A DNA stretch of 64,000 nt from Leisingera aquimarina DSM 24565 (GCF_000473165.1 NZ_KI421504.1:1-64000); one strand, 5' to 3'. Shown: positions 35,052 to 44,283, numbered from the stretch's first letter. Program-made: numbers and translations. Notes: generated by a model from the letters alone, not told the origin.

Positions 35052-35741
35052 ATGTCCTTTGACCGCAATATCAAGATCGCGCCTTCGATCCTTTCCGCCG
35101 ATTTCGCCAACTTCGGCCAGGAGATCCGGGCCATTGAGGCCCAAGGCGCCGATTGGGTGCATGTGGATGTGATGGACGGGCATTTCGTGCCGAACCTCAC
35201 CTTCGGCCCACAGGCGGTGAAGGCGTTCCGCCGGCATGTGAAAACGGTGATGGATGTGCATCTGATGATTGCGCCGGTCGATCCCTATATTGACGCCTAT
35301 GCCGACGCCGGCGCCGACGTGCTGACCGCCCATATCGAGGCCGGACCGCACATCCACCGCACCCTGCAGGCGATCCGCGGAGCCGGAATGAAGGCAGGCG
35401 TCGCACTGAACCCTGGCACCCCGGCGGAAGCAGTAGCGCACCTGCTGGACCTTACCGATCTTGTCTGCGTGATGACCGTGAACCCCGGCTTTGGCGGGCA
35501 GAAGTTCATCGACATGACCGCCAAGATCCGCAGCCTGCGTTCGATGATCGGCGACCGCCCGGTGCATATCGAAATCGACGGCGGAGTGGACCCTGCCACC
35601 GCGCCGCTGGTCACCGAAGCCGGTGCCGACGTGCTGGTGGCAGGCTCCGCTGTGTTCAAGGGCGGCTCGGTCAACGATCCCGAAGTCTACGGCGATAATA
35701 TCCGCAAGATCCGTGCGGCCACCGAGGGCACCTGGACCTAA
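35052..35741 (+). CDS. rpe: Ribulose-phosphate 3-epimerase
   Basis: A 229-residue TIM-barrel enzyme interconverting ribulose-5-phosphate and xylulose-5-phosphate (pentose-phosphate pathway). The family landmarks are IAPSILSADFANFG, VHVDVMDGHFVPNLTFGP (metal-binding His and Asp), HLMIAPVD and VEIDGGV-like HIEIDGGVDP. It has its own terminator downstream and is divergent from phnC. A single-copy housekeeping gene is likely. Confidence 0.93.
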   Translation: MSFDRNIKIAPSILSADFANFGQEIRAIEAQGADWVHVDVMDGHFVPNLTFGPQAVKAFRRHVKTVMDVHLMIAPVDPYIDAYADAGADVLTAHIEAGPHIHRTLQAIRGAGMKAGVALNPGTPAEAVAHLLDLTDLVCVMTVNPGFGGQKFIDMTAKIRSLRSMIGDRPVHIEIDGGVDPATAPLVTEAGADVLVAGSAVFKGGSVNDPEVYGDNIRKIRAATEGTWT

Positions 35742-35752
35742 AACGCAAAGGG

Positions 35753-35831
35753 CAACTCCCGTCAATCGCCAGGCGCATCACAGATGCGCCGCTCTTGTTG
35801 GCCCAAGCGCCGCGCGTTCCGCGCGGCGCTT
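35753..35831. repeat. Double-hairpin extragenic repeat, copy B
   Basis: CAACTCCCG, hairpin GGCGCATC-ACA-GATGCGCC (35772-35790), linker CTTGTTGGCCC, then the 24-bp stem described as the rpe terminator. Same order as copies A and C. Confidence 0.7.
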
Positions 35832-35834
35832 TTT
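35805..35834 (+). terminator. Rho-independent terminator of rpe
   Basis: A perfect 12-bp stem, AAGCGCCGCGCG (35805-35816) with CGCGCGGCGCTT (35820-35831), a TTC loop and a following TTTT run. It is also the second hairpin of repeat copy B. Confidence 0.85.
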
Positions 35835-35925
35835 CGTGATACGGCCAGTGTCTGCGCGTCCAGCCCGGCATTGCCGGGCCGCGCCCTGATGCCCTCGACG
35901 GGCCGGAAGGGCGCTCGCCCCCGGC

Positions 35926-38016
35926 TTAACCGCCCTTGTTCAGGTCATCGAAGGTTTTCCCGTCCGCCACCAGCTGCTCAAGCAACGGCGCGGGCTGCCA
36001 GAAAAAATCATCCTCTGCCGCATAGGCCCGGATATCCGCCAGAATATCGTCCAGACCTTGCAGATCCGCCCATTTCAGCGGCCCGCCCCAGAAGCGCGGG
36101 AAGCCGTAGCCGAACAGCATCACCATATCCACGTCCAGCGGGCGGCGGGCAATGCCTTCACCCACCACCTTGGCGGCCTCGTTGACCATGGCACACATAT
36201 AGCGCCGCAACACCTCCGCGTCCGGGAATTCCCGCGGGGTGACATCCTGCTCTTCCTGATCCCGGGCAATCAGCCCGGCCACCTGCGGGTTCGGCACGCC
36301 GCCGCGCGTGCCCTCCTCGTAGATATAAAATCCCTTGCCGGTCTTTTGACCAAAATCGCCGCCCTCGCAGAGCATCTCGTAGAACCGCGGCACCCGTTCG
36401 CGCGGATCCCGTGCCGGCGCGCGTCGCTTGCGGGCCGCCCAATTGATGTCCAGCCCGGCCAGATCCCCCATCGCAAACGGCCCCATCGGGAAGCCAAACC
36501 CGGTTACAACCGCGTCCACCTGATAAGGCGAGGCACCGTCCAGCACCAGATACTCCGCCGCCTTGCGGTAGGCGTTCATGATCCGGTTGCCGATGAACCC
36601 GTCGCAAATGCCCGAGCGCACCGCAACTTTCTTCAGTCGCTTTCCAAGGGCAAAACCGGTCGCCAACACCTCCGGCGCGGTATCCTTTGCCACGACAACT
36701 TCCAGCAGCTTCATCACATGCGCGGGCGAGAAGAAATGCAACCCGATCACTTCCTGCGGCCGGGAAATGGAGGCGGCAATCTCGTCCACATCCAAATAAG
36801 AAGTGTTTGTCGCCAGCACCGCACCCGGTTTGCAATGGGTATCCAGCTTGCCAAATACTTCGCGCTTGACGCCCATGTCCTCAAACACCGCTTCAACCAC
36901 CAGATCCGCTTGTGACAGCGCAGCATAATCTGTGGACACCGTCAGCCCGTACCCGGTCAGTTGATCATATTGAGCCTCGGTTATCTTGCCGCGTTTCAGG
37001 GCGCCCTTCAGGTTGCCTTCAATCCGGCCGCGTGCTGCAGCCGTGGCGTCATCAGTCATTTCAATCAGAACCACCGGCAGACCCGCCAGCAATGCCGCAG
37101 TGGCGATCCCCGCCCCCATGGTGCCGCCACCGATCACCCCCATCGAAGCCACCTCGCGCGGCGCGATGCCCTCCAGCTCCGGCAGTTTGCTGACCGCGCG
37201 CTCCGAGAAGAAGGCATGGATCAGCCCCTGCCGCTGATCAGACTCCATCAGCTCCATGAACAGCGCGCGCTCGCGCTTGAGGCCCGCCTCAAAACTCTCT
37301 GCCTCAGCCGCCGCCTGCACCGCCCGCACAGCCGTGGCCGAAGACAGCTGGCCGCGGCCCTTTTTCAGCGTGGCTGTATAGGCCGCATCAAAGTCCACCG
37401 CTTCCGGCGCGCGCATTTCCCCAACGGCCCGGCGCAGGGCGCCCATCTGCAGCAGCTCTTGCACGTAAGCAAGGCCGATCCCGCGCGGATCGCCGTCTTC
37501 GATCTTGTCGATTATTCCCTTTTCCAGCGCTTCCGCCGCGCTGACATGGCGACCGGAGGTGATCATCTCCAGCGCCGCTTCGGTCCCCGCCAGACGCGGC
37601 AGCCGCTGGGTGCCGCCCGCACCTGGCAGAATGCCCAGATTCACTTCCGGCAACCCCATCCTGGCCGATGGCACCGCAATCCGGTAATGCGAAGCCAAGG
37701 CCACCTCCAGCCCGCCCCCCAGTGCCGTGCCATGCAATGCAGAGACCACGATCAGCGGTGAGGCCTCGATCCGGCTGCACAGCCCCGGCAGATAGGGGGC
37801 CTGCGGCGGTTTGCCGAACTCGCGGATATCAGCACCGGCAAAATATGTCCTGCCCGCGCCATAGATCAGCACTGCCTTGGCGCCCTCAACCTCAGCGCGT
37901 TCAATCCCGGCCAGCAGCCCTTTGCGCACCTCAATACCCAGCGCGTTCACAGGCGGGTTCTGCGCCTTCAAGACTGCTATCTCGCCCACGCGCTCATATG
38001 CAATGGCTTCACTCAT
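35926..38016 (-). CDS. Bifunctional enoyl-CoA hydratase/3-hydroxyacyl-CoA dehydrogenase (FadJ/FadB type)
   Basis: A 696-residue fusion. The N-terminal crotonase domain (about 1-280) has SALHGTALGGGLEVALASHY and LGILPGAGGTQRLPRL; the 3-hydroxyacyl-CoA dehydrogenase domain (about 285-690) has the NAD fold VIGGGTMGAGIATAALLAG and GLHFFSPAHVMKLLEVV with catalytic His. It performs two steps of fatty-acid beta-oxidation. No thiolase is adjacent. A role in other CoA-ester degradation cannot be excluded. Confidence 0.88.
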   Translation of the reverse strand: MSEAIAYERVGEIAVLKAQNPPVNALGIEVRKGLLAGIERAEVEGAKAVLIYGAGRTYFAGADIREFGKPPQAPYLPGLCSRIEASPLIVVSALHGTALGGGLEVALASHYRIAVPSARMGLPEVNLGILPGAGGTQRLPRLAGTEAALEMITSGRHVSAAEALEKGIIDKIEDGDPRGIGLAYVQELLQMGALRRAVGEMRAPEAVDFDAAYTATLKKGRGQLSSATAVRAVQAAAEAESFEAGLKRERALFMELMESDQRQGLIHAFFSERAVSKLPELEGIAPREVASMGVIGGGTMGAGIATAALLAGLPVVLIEMTDDATAAARGRIEGNLKGALKRGKITEAQYDQLTGYGLTVSTDYAALSQADLVVEAVFEDMGVKREVFGKLDTHCKPGAVLATNTSYLDVDEIAASISRPQEVIGLHFFSPAHVMKLLEVVVAKDTAPEVLATGFALGKRLKKVAVRSGICDGFIGNRIMNAYRKAAEYLVLDGASPYQVDAVVTGFGFPMGPFAMGDLAGLDINWAARKRRAPARDPRERVPRFYEMLCEGGDFGQKTGKGFYIYEEGTRGGVPNPQVAGLIARDQEEQDVTPREFPDAEVLRRYMCAMVNEAAKVVGEGIARRPLDVDMVMLFGYGFPRFWGGPLKWADLQGLDDILADIRAYAAEDDFFWQPAPLLEQLVADGKTFDDLNKGG

Positions 38017-38246
38017 CCGGTCTTCCTCTCTCTTCCGCGGCGGCAGCGGCTGCGCCCGGCTCCCAACAGATTAGGCACAGCAGCCGGACCGGCGCAAAGC
38101 CCCAATGGCCGCAGAAGACACGCAATCCCCTCGTCGCGGGGCTCACAGCTTCCGGCGGCCAATCATGCCAGCAGTTTCGTAACAGAAAGCGGGGAAAATG
38201 GAAACTTATTGAAACGCCTTGTCCGGCAGCACTGCCGCCAGGCACC

Positions 38247-39479
38247 TCAGCCGGGATTCACCACCCCGCTGGAGATCCAGCCATCCAGGATTTCCAATGC
38301 CTTGGCTGAAAATTCAGCGTCATTGACGTGGCAGTCCAGCTCGTGAAGTTCGGCAGTCACCGGGCAGGAGTCCCGCATTTCATCGCAAAAGGCCGCAAGC
38401 CCCTCCCCATCATGCAAAGGGGCACCGGGGCGGTCCCATTCGTTGCAACCGCCAGCGGGCAGCAGCACCGCAACAGGGGCCTTGGCAGTCGCCAGTTTAC
38501 CGCAAATCACTTGCGCCACCTGCCGCCGCTCAGCGGCTACCAGCATCGCTGAGGTAAGCAGCCGGTTGTGGGCATGTGTTTCCCGTCCCTTCAACTGCGC
38601 GGGCGTCTCTTGCCAGCCGACAAAATCCACCAGATCATAACAGCCAGGCGCCACCAGCTGCGGTGTGCCATATCTGCCTGCATTGGTCATCCGGTCAGCC
38701 CCCGCCGACAGCCCGCCGAACAAGTGGTTCGACACTTCCTGCGGGGCAAAATCCATCACCGCCGCGAAAGCGCCCTCAGCGGCCAGGCTTTCGAACGCCC
38801 GCCCGCCCATGCCGGTTGCGTGAAACACCGCAACCTCAAACCCGCGCGTTTCCAACGCTGGTTTCAGCGTCACCATGTAACGCAGCACAGTCTTGCCAAA
38901 GGAGGTCATGCCGATCAGCGGCCTGTCCCGCTTGGGCGGTTCCACCGACCGTGCTGCGCCCAGAACCGCACCGGCGGCCTGCGACAGGGACGCTTTGCAG
39001 ATCGAGTTCAACCCGTAAAGCCCACCTGCCCAAAGGATCATCTGCACATCCGCCGGGATCCGCTCGGGCGGCATCAGCGGTGAAAATGCGACAGTTGAGA
39101 CGATGTATTTTGGCACCCCCACCGGTAATGCCGCACACATGTCCAGCGCCAGATCGGTGCCCATGGTGCCGCCCAGAACGATCACTCCGTCGATGCGGCC
39201 GTCGCGGTACAGCTCCAGTGCCTTGGCCGCCGCACCAGCCCCCATGATCTGCATGGCAATGTTTTCATCGCCAGTACCGATCGCCGCCCGGATAGAGCTG
39301 CCGCCAGCCTCCGCCACCTCATGTTTGCTTATATCCGCGGGCTGGCTGGGATCCCCCAGCACACTGACATCCATCGTCAGCACCTTGCCGCCTTGCCCGC
39401 GGATCACCTCCGCCAGATAGCTCAGTTCATCGTCTTTAGTATCGTACGTTCCGGCAACCAGAATCGTTTTACATGTCAT
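38247..39479 (-). CDS. UPF0261 (Tm-1-like ATP-binding) protein
   Basis: 410 residues from ATG 39479 (GGGAGCGGGA upstream). The N-terminal Tm-1-like domain begins KTILVAGTYDTKDDELSYLA and has GTGDENIAMQIMGAGAAAKA and VIVLGGTMGTDLALDM; the C-terminal domain includes GVNPLIGMTSFG-like PLIGMTSFGKTVLRYMV and FHATGMGGRAFESLAAEGAF. Fungal and bacterial members are uncharacterised; the plant homologue Tm-1 binds nucleotide and blocks a viral replicase. Here it ends a TTT-transporter operon with an ALDH, suggesting a metabolic role. Confidence 0.85.
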   Translation of the reverse strand: MTCKTILVAGTYDTKDDELSYLAEVIRGQGGKVLTMDVSVLGDPSQPADISKHEVAEAGGSSIRAAIGTGDENIAMQIMGAGAAAKALELYRDGRIDGVIVLGGTMGTDLALDMCAALPVGVPKYIVSTVAFSPLMPPERIPADVQMILWAGGLYGLNSICKASLSQAAGAVLGAARSVEPPKRDRPLIGMTSFGKTVLRYMVTLKPALETRGFEVAVFHATGMGGRAFESLAAEGAFAAVMDFAPQEVSNHLFGGLSAGADRMTNAGRYGTPQLVAPGCYDLVDFVGWQETPAQLKGRETHAHNRLLTSAMLVAAERRQVAQVICGKLATAKAPVAVLLPAGGCNEWDRPGAPLHDGEGLAAFCDEMRDSCPVTAELHELDCHVNDAEFSAKALEILDGWISSGVVNPG

Positions 39480-39521
39480 TTCCCGCTCCCACCTTGGTTC
39501 GCCTTCTGCGGCCAAACAGCC

Positions 39522-39582
39522 CCTTCTTCTTTGTCCAAATACTCCCGCCGGAGGCTGCAGGTTTTGCCCTGCAAAACCTGCA
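39522..39582. repeat. Extragenic CAAATACTCCCGCCGGAGG repeat, copy 4, with hairpin
   Basis: CTTCTTTGTCCAAATACTCC plus CGCCGGAGGC is followed by a 10-bp stem GCAGGTTTTG/CAAAACCTGC (39557-39581). It sits between the ALDH stop and the UPF0261 start and may attenuate read-through. Confidence 0.6.
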
Positions 39583-41067
39583 TCACAACTGAATCCAGGC
39601 GGTTTTCAAATCGGTGTATTTGTCGAGCGCATGCAGCGACTTATCATGGCCATTGCCGGACTGCCCGGCACCGCCCAAAGGCACAGTATTGTCAGCCCCG
39701 CCATAGGTATTCACATGCACCACACCGGCCCGGATGCCCGCCACCATCCTATGCGCGCCGGACAGGTTTGCGGTCCAAACACCAGCCGCCAGGCCAAAGT
39801 CGGTGGCATTGGCAAGACTCAGCGCCTCTTCCTCGCTCTCGAACCTGGTCACTGCCAGCACCGGACCGAACACCTCGCGCTGAAACAGCGCGTGGTCCTG
39901 CGCTACATGGGTGACAATCGCCGGAGACATAAAGGTGCCGCCGGTGTCCTCCAGAATGCGCTGGCCGCCGGTCACTACCTGTCCGCCCTCGGACCGTGCC
40001 ATGTCCATGAACGACAGGTTGCGGCGCAGCTGATCCTCGGAATTCACCGCCCCGATCTGGGTGCCCAGGTCCAGCGGGTCTCCCACCCGCAGCGCCTCGG
40101 CCTCGGCCTGCAGCATTTCGACAAACTCGTCATGAACCGACGCCTCGACCAGAAGGCGGGAGCCCGCGATACAAACCTGCCCGGAGTTGCGAAAGATGCC
40201 AGCGGCAGACACTTTGGCCGCCTTGGCCAGATCCGGCGCATCCGCAAAGACGATATTCGGGGACTTGCCGCCCAGCTCCAGATAGCAGCGTTTGAGGTTG
40301 GAGCGCGCCGAGGCCTCCAGCAGTTTGCGTCCAGTGGCGCCCGAGCCGGTGAATGCCAGCACATCTACATCCATCGAGGCGGCCAGCGCCGCGCCGGTTT
40401 CGGCGCCTGAGCCGGTTACCACGTTTAGCACCCCGTCCGGCAGGCCGCATTCCGAGCAAATCTCTGCCAGCCGCAGCAGCGACAGCGAGGCGGTTTCGGC
40501 CGGTTTCAGCACCACCGAATTGCCCATCGCCAGCGCTGGCGCCAGCTTCCACGCACCAATCATCAGCGGGAAGTTCCAGGGCACGATGGCGCCCACCACG
40601 CCAACCGGCATCCGGTGCACCAGCCCCAGCACATCCGGCGCAGTCGGCGCGACCTCGCCCGGTACTTTGTCCAGCGCCTCGGCGTAATAGCGGAACGTGC
40701 CCGCAGCCGATCCCGGCTCGGCCTTCAGCGCCATGCTGAACTCGGTGCCGTTATCGCGCACGCCCAGCACCGCCAGCTCAACCGCTTCCGCCTGGATACG
40801 GTCGGCAATCCTGTGCAGCACCTGTTTGCGCGCAGCGGGGGACTGTCCCGCCCAGCGGCGGTCGTCGAATGCCCGCCGCGCCGAGGCGACAGCGTTTTCC
40901 ACATCTGTTGCAGAGGCGCCCTGCAGCGTGGTCAGAACAGATCCGTCAACCGGCGAAGTAACTTCGAGTGCCTGGCCCGAACCCGCTTGCCATGATCCTT
41001 CAAGAAAGAGTTTTTGCGGCGCCACATCAAGTTGGCGAAGCTTGTCGATGCGCTGTTGGTCTGCCAT
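39583..41067 (-). CDS. NAD(P)-dependent aldehyde dehydrogenase
   Basis: A 494-residue ALDH. Landmarks are VPWNFPLMIGAWK (oxyanion Asn), LELGGKSPNIVF (general-base Glu) and NSGQVCIAGSRL (catalytic Cys). A complete family N-terminus (LFLEGSWQAGSGQALEVTSP) supports the ATG at 41067, preceded by AAGGAGG. Its first 136 nt overlap the tctA reading frame, an unusually long overlap. It lies in the TTT operon, so it may oxidise an aldehyde derived from the imported acid, or be an independent detoxifier. Confidence 0.87.
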   Translation of the reverse strand: MADQQRIDKLRQLDVAPQKLFLEGSWQAGSGQALEVTSPVDGSVLTTLQGASATDVENAVASARRAFDDRRWAGQSPAARKQVLHRIADRIQAEAVELAVLGVRDNGTEFSMALKAEPGSAAGTFRYYAEALDKVPGEVAPTAPDVLGLVHRMPVGVVGAIVPWNFPLMIGAWKLAPALAMGNSVVLKPAETASLSLLRLAEICSECGLPDGVLNVVTGSGAETGAALAASMDVDVLAFTGSGATGRKLLEASARSNLKRCYLELGGKSPNIVFADAPDLAKAAKVSAAGIFRNSGQVCIAGSRLLVEASVHDEFVEMLQAEAEALRVGDPLDLGTQIGAVNSEDQLRRNLSFMDMARSEGGQVVTGGQRILEDTGGTFMSPAIVTHVAQDHALFQREVFGPVLAVTRFESEEEALSLANATDFGLAAGVWTANLSGAHRMVAGIRAGVVHVNTYGGADNTVPLGGAGQSGNGHDKSLHALDKYTDLKTAWIQL

Positions 41068-42551
41068 TCGGCCTCCTTCAGTTCCTTGTGGTCCTTCAGC
41101 ACCCGCAGGATGTGGACCGTCAGAACGATGATAATGAGTAGAAACAGAAAGAACGCCACCGGGCGGTCAATGAAATCAAAGGGTTCCTTTACCCGCGCCA
41201 TGGCCGCACGCAGCTTCACCTCCATGATGCCGCCCAGGACCATGCCCAGGATGATCGGCACTGAAGGCAGCGACAGGCGCTTGAGTACATAGCCGAGGAT
41301 TCCAAACGCCGCCGCCATCACGCAGTCGGTGGCGGAGTTGCGCAAAGAATAGACCCCGACGAAGCTGAGCGTCAGGATGCAGACGCCCAAAAACCGGTTG
41401 GGGATGCGCACCACCTGGATCAGCGACTTGGTAGCAAAAAGCAGGAAGACAAGAACCAGGACATTCAGCACCAGAAGTGCGAGGTACAGTGCCACGACAA
41501 AATCCATGTCGTTCTGAAACAGTCCCGGCCCTGGCACCACGTTATGCACATAGAAGACCGACAGCATCATCGCCGTCAGCGCTTCTCCCGGAATGCCCAG
41601 CGCCAAGAGCGGCACCATGGCTGCAGCCGGAACCGCGTTGTTGGCAGTTTCTGCCGCGATCAGCCCTTCGGAAGACCCGTTGCCAAAGTCTTGCGGCCGT
41701 TTCGAGGTTTTCTGCGCATAGGTGTAGGAGATGAACTGCGCGGTGAACTCCCCCACGCCGGGAACCATCCCCATCAGCACGCCGAAGGTTGCTGAAACCC
41801 CTGCAACGCGGGGATGGCGCGTCAGTTCGCGCAGGCCCTGGAACATGCCGCCGCGCAGGCGGGTCATGCGCACCTTCTCGTCCTCATCCGTCAGCAGTAC
41901 AAAGGCCTGCGAGATGGCAAACAGCCCCAGAACCACCACGATCAGGTTGATGCCGCCGCCCAAAAAGTCCTGCCCGAAAGTATAGCGCTGGGTGTATTTC
42001 ACCGGCTCCAGCCCGATGGTCTGCAGAAAGATACCGAAACAGGCCAAGGCACCCGCAATCAGCGCGTGGCCGCGGTGTGCGACCACCACCAGGATCAGGC
42101 CTAGAAGGGCCGCCAGGAATATCTCGCGCGAGCCGAACATTGGCGCAATCTTGGCCAGCACCGGCGCGAACAGGATCAAGCAGATGACCGAGAAGATACC
42201 GCCAAAGAAACTGGCGGAATAGGCCAGGCTCAGAGCGCGGCGCGGCTCTCCGCGCGCGGTCATCGGGTAGCCGTCGTATGTGGTCAGCGCGTTGACCGCG
42301 GTGCCGGGCGTATTGATCAGGATCGCCGGGATGGCACCTCCGTACATGGAGGAGCCGTAGATCCCCAGCAGCACCGTCAGGCCCACAATCGGGTCCATCG
42401 AAAAGGTCGCAGGCAGCAGGATCGCAATGGCGACAGCGGGACCGACGCCGGGAATGGCGCCGATCAGCACGCCCCCGACCGAGCCCGCCAGCAGCGCCAG
42501 CGCCACGTCCCAGCGCATCAGGATGTCAACGGCAGAAAGGATAAGGTCCAT
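40932..42551 (-). CDS. tctA: Tripartite tricarboxylate transporter permease (TctA family)
   Basis: A 539-residue membrane protein with about 11-12 helices. Family motifs are GVLIGAIPGVGPAVAIAILL, GIYGSSMYGGAIPAILINTP and PLLALGIPGEALTAMMLSVF. ATG 42551 is preferred to a GTG at 42560. The family usually ends near residue 500; the last ~40 residues (from about KEAEWQTN) are basic, low in hydrophobicity and coincide with the start of the ALDH gene, so the original stop was probably lost. Transport of a carboxylate is expected. Confidence 0.85.
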   Translation of the reverse strand: MDLILSAVDILMRWDVALALLAGSVGGVLIGAIPGVGPAVAIAILLPATFSMDPIVGLTVLLGIYGSSMYGGAIPAILINTPGTAVNALTTYDGYPMTARGEPRRALSLAYSASFFGGIFSVICLILFAPVLAKIAPMFGSREIFLAALLGLILVVVAHRGHALIAGALACFGIFLQTIGLEPVKYTQRYTFGQDFLGGGINLIVVVLGLFAISQAFVLLTDEDEKVRMTRLRGGMFQGLRELTRHPRVAGVSATFGVLMGMVPGVGEFTAQFISYTYAQKTSKRPQDFGNGSSEGLIAAETANNAVPAAAMVPLLALGIPGEALTAMMLSVFYVHNVVPGPGLFQNDMDFVVALYLALLVLNVLVLVFLLFATKSLIQVVRIPNRFLGVCILTLSFVGVYSLRNSATDCVMAAAFGILGYVLKRLSLPSVPIILGMVLGGIMEVKLRAAMARVKEPFDFIDRPVAFFLFLLIIIVLTVHILRVLKDHKELKEAEWQTNSASTSFANLMWRRKNSFLKDHGKRVRARHSKLLRRLTDLF

Positions 42552-42560
42552 GACGGGCAC

Positions 42561-43091
42561 TCAGAGATAGAGAATAAAGAAACTGCGCAATGACCCCGGC
42601 AGATACTCATAAAGCATCGCCCCCGGGATCTTGACCGACAGAACAGCCTTGAACAGCACAACCACGACCACTGCAAAGGCGGCACTGATCCACAGCATGA
42701 ACGGGCTGCGATAGCCCATCCGCCAGCTGAGCAGAGGCATGAAGGCCAGTGTCACGGGCAGATAGCCGATGATCGGCACCAAGAGGACATAGCCCATGAA
42801 CCAGCCCGCGAATTCCAGCACCTGCGCCCAGCGTTTGACCTCCCGCAGGTCATAGCGGCTGACCCGCCGCCAGGGCAGTTTGTACAGATGCAGCCCGCCC
42901 ATAAGCACCATGCCGCCAATTGCAACCGCGGGCCAGAACCGCGGCTGGGCGAACAGCTTGGTTTTATTGACCCAGGCGGTCTGATCCCCAATCAGAGCCA
43001 GCAGCAGCAGCGCGGCCACCACCAGAAACAGGGCAAAAACCAGCTGGCCGCGCCGCGGTCCGGCAAAGCGGTGTTCACGTTCCGAAGGCAT
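42561..43091 (-). CDS. tctB: Tripartite tricarboxylate transporter small subunit (TctB family)
   Basis: A 176-residue protein with four membrane segments (LVFALFLVVAALLLLALI; FWPAVAIGGMVLMGGLHLY; FMGYVLLVPIIGYLPVTLAF; LWISAAFAVVVVVLFKAVL). Position between tctC and tctA and size fit TctB. The family is poorly conserved, so context carries the call. Confidence 0.85.
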   Translation of the reverse strand: MPSEREHRFAGPRRGQLVFALFLVVAALLLLALIGDQTAWVNKTKLFAQPRFWPAVAIGGMVLMGGLHLYKLPWRRVSRYDLREVKRWAQVLEFAGWFMGYVLLVPIIGYLPVTLAFMPLLSWRMGYRSPFMLWISAAFAVVVVVLFKAVLSVKIPGAMLYEYLPGSLRSFFILYL

Positions 43092-43163
43092 GTGAGATGT
43101 TCTTTGTCCGCGCGATTTGAAAAGTCACCGGGACCCGTCGGGGCCCCGATGCAGGGGGGAGGA

Positions 43164-44111
43164 TTACTCCGACAGCAGGCCGCTGATGCGGGCCATGGTG
43201 CCGATATCATTGGCAACCCGTGCCGCGCTGTCGTCGGCGCTTTGCCAATAAACCAGCGCGCCGGTTTCCTTGGCGACATTCTGGGCGCGCTCGCTCATCA
43301 CGGCCTTTTCCGCGACCCCGATGATCTTGTCGCGCACATCCTGCGGCGTGTCCTTGGTCACGAACAGACCGTTCCATAGCGCGATGTTCAGGCTCTCGTC
43401 CAACTCGCCGATGGTCGGCGCGTCGGGGGCCAGCGGGATGCGCTGATCCGTGATTGAGACCAGCACCTTGACCTGATCCAGGCAGGGCAGCACCAGCTGC
43501 AGGGTGGTGTTGATCACATCCGCATCGCCCGAGGCCAGCGTGTTGCAATCCAGCGCATCAAAAGCCGCGTCCGAACCCCACTCGAAACCGGCGTTCTTGG
43601 CATAGGCCTTGGTCACCTGGGTCGGGGTCAGCACATCGCCGAAATGGCCCAGCGCCACGTCGTTTTCTTTGGCATAGGCCGCCAGCTCTTCCATCGTGCT
43701 GTAAGGTGCATCACCGGACGTGGCGATCACAAAGGGATAAGTCAGGAAGATTCCCAATGGGTCGAATTTCTCGGGCGTCAGCGGCGGGATGTCGATCTGG
43801 TGGCCCATCACCGGCACGCCGATCACGAAAGAGCCGACGGTGTAACCATCGCTTGGCGCGTTGGCGACTTCAATGGCGCCGGGGAACGGCCCGCCGCCGC
43901 CTCCCGGCTTGTTCACCACAGCAGCCGCAACGCCGTATTCGTTCTGGAAATCCTCGGCGATCATCCGCGTCAGCACGTCCTCCAGATCACCCGGCGGCCA
44001 CGGCACGATGAAGTTCACCGGCTTCTCCGGATATTCGGCCTGCGCGGCAACCGCGCTCAGCCCCAGCGCCGCCGCTGCGGCTGCACCTTTCATGAGGGTT
44101 TTGACTTTCAT
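43164..44111 (-). CDS. tctC: Tripartite tricarboxylate transporter substrate-binding protein (TctC family)
   Basis: 315 residues from ATG 44111 (GGGAGGAAAATC upstream). Signal peptide MKVKTLMKGAAAAAALGLSA, cut after AAQA. The mature start YPEKPVNFIVPWPPGD and VVNKPGGGGGPFPGAIEVAN are the hallmark strands of the Bug/TctC fold. First gene of the operon, divergent from an IclR regulator. Ligand likely a carboxylate; not further defined. Confidence 0.89.
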   Translation of the reverse strand: MKVKTLMKGAAAAAALGLSAVAAQAEYPEKPVNFIVPWPPGDLEDVLTRMIAEDFQNEYGVAAAVVNKPGGGGGPFPGAIEVANAPSDGYTVGSFVIGVPVMGHQIDIPPLTPEKFDPLGIFLTYPFVIATSGDAPYSTMEELAAYAKENDVALGHFGDVLTPTQVTKAYAKNAGFEWGSDAAFDALDCNTLASGDADVINTTLQLVLPCLDQVKVLVSITDQRIPLAPDAPTIGELDESLNIALWNGLFVTKDTPQDVRDKIIGVAEKAVMSERAQNVAKETGALVYWQSADDSAARVANDIGTMARISGLLSE

Positions 44112-44147
44112 GATTTTCCTCCCAGTTTTCTTTTCGGCTTCAGCCAT

Positions 44148-44164
44148 GGTTCGTTATTTGAACC
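44148..44164. promoter_or_regulatory. Candidate IclR-type operator
   Basis: GGTTC-N7-GAACC (perfect arms) lies 37 bp upstream of tctC in the divergent tctC/IclR region. IclR proteins usually bind 15-17-bp dyads of this kind. Confidence 0.4.
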
Positions 44165-44181
44165 GTTGGTTTGAATTTAGA

Positions 44182-44208
44182 TTGACAGCCTGCCCCGTTA
44201 TCTGTCAA
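44182..44208. promoter_or_regulatory. Inverted repeat TTGACAG-N13-CTGTCAA
   Basis: Perfect 7-bp arms in the middle of the tctC/IclR divergent region. Each arm contains a TTGACA hexamer pointing outward toward one gene, so it could be a pair of overlapping -35 elements or a second regulator site. Confidence 0.4.
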
Positions 44209-44283
44209 CAAAATTGCATCAAAGGTGCGTCTTTTTCCAAAAGCACCACCTGCCAGAATCAAACAGGGAGTACGGGCGGACAC

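Noticed and set aside
38247-39479. Virus-resistance or phage-defence protein, from the plant Tm-1 homology
   Set aside because: No defence genes in the neighbourhood; it sits in a transporter/ALDH operon, so a metabolic role is more likely.
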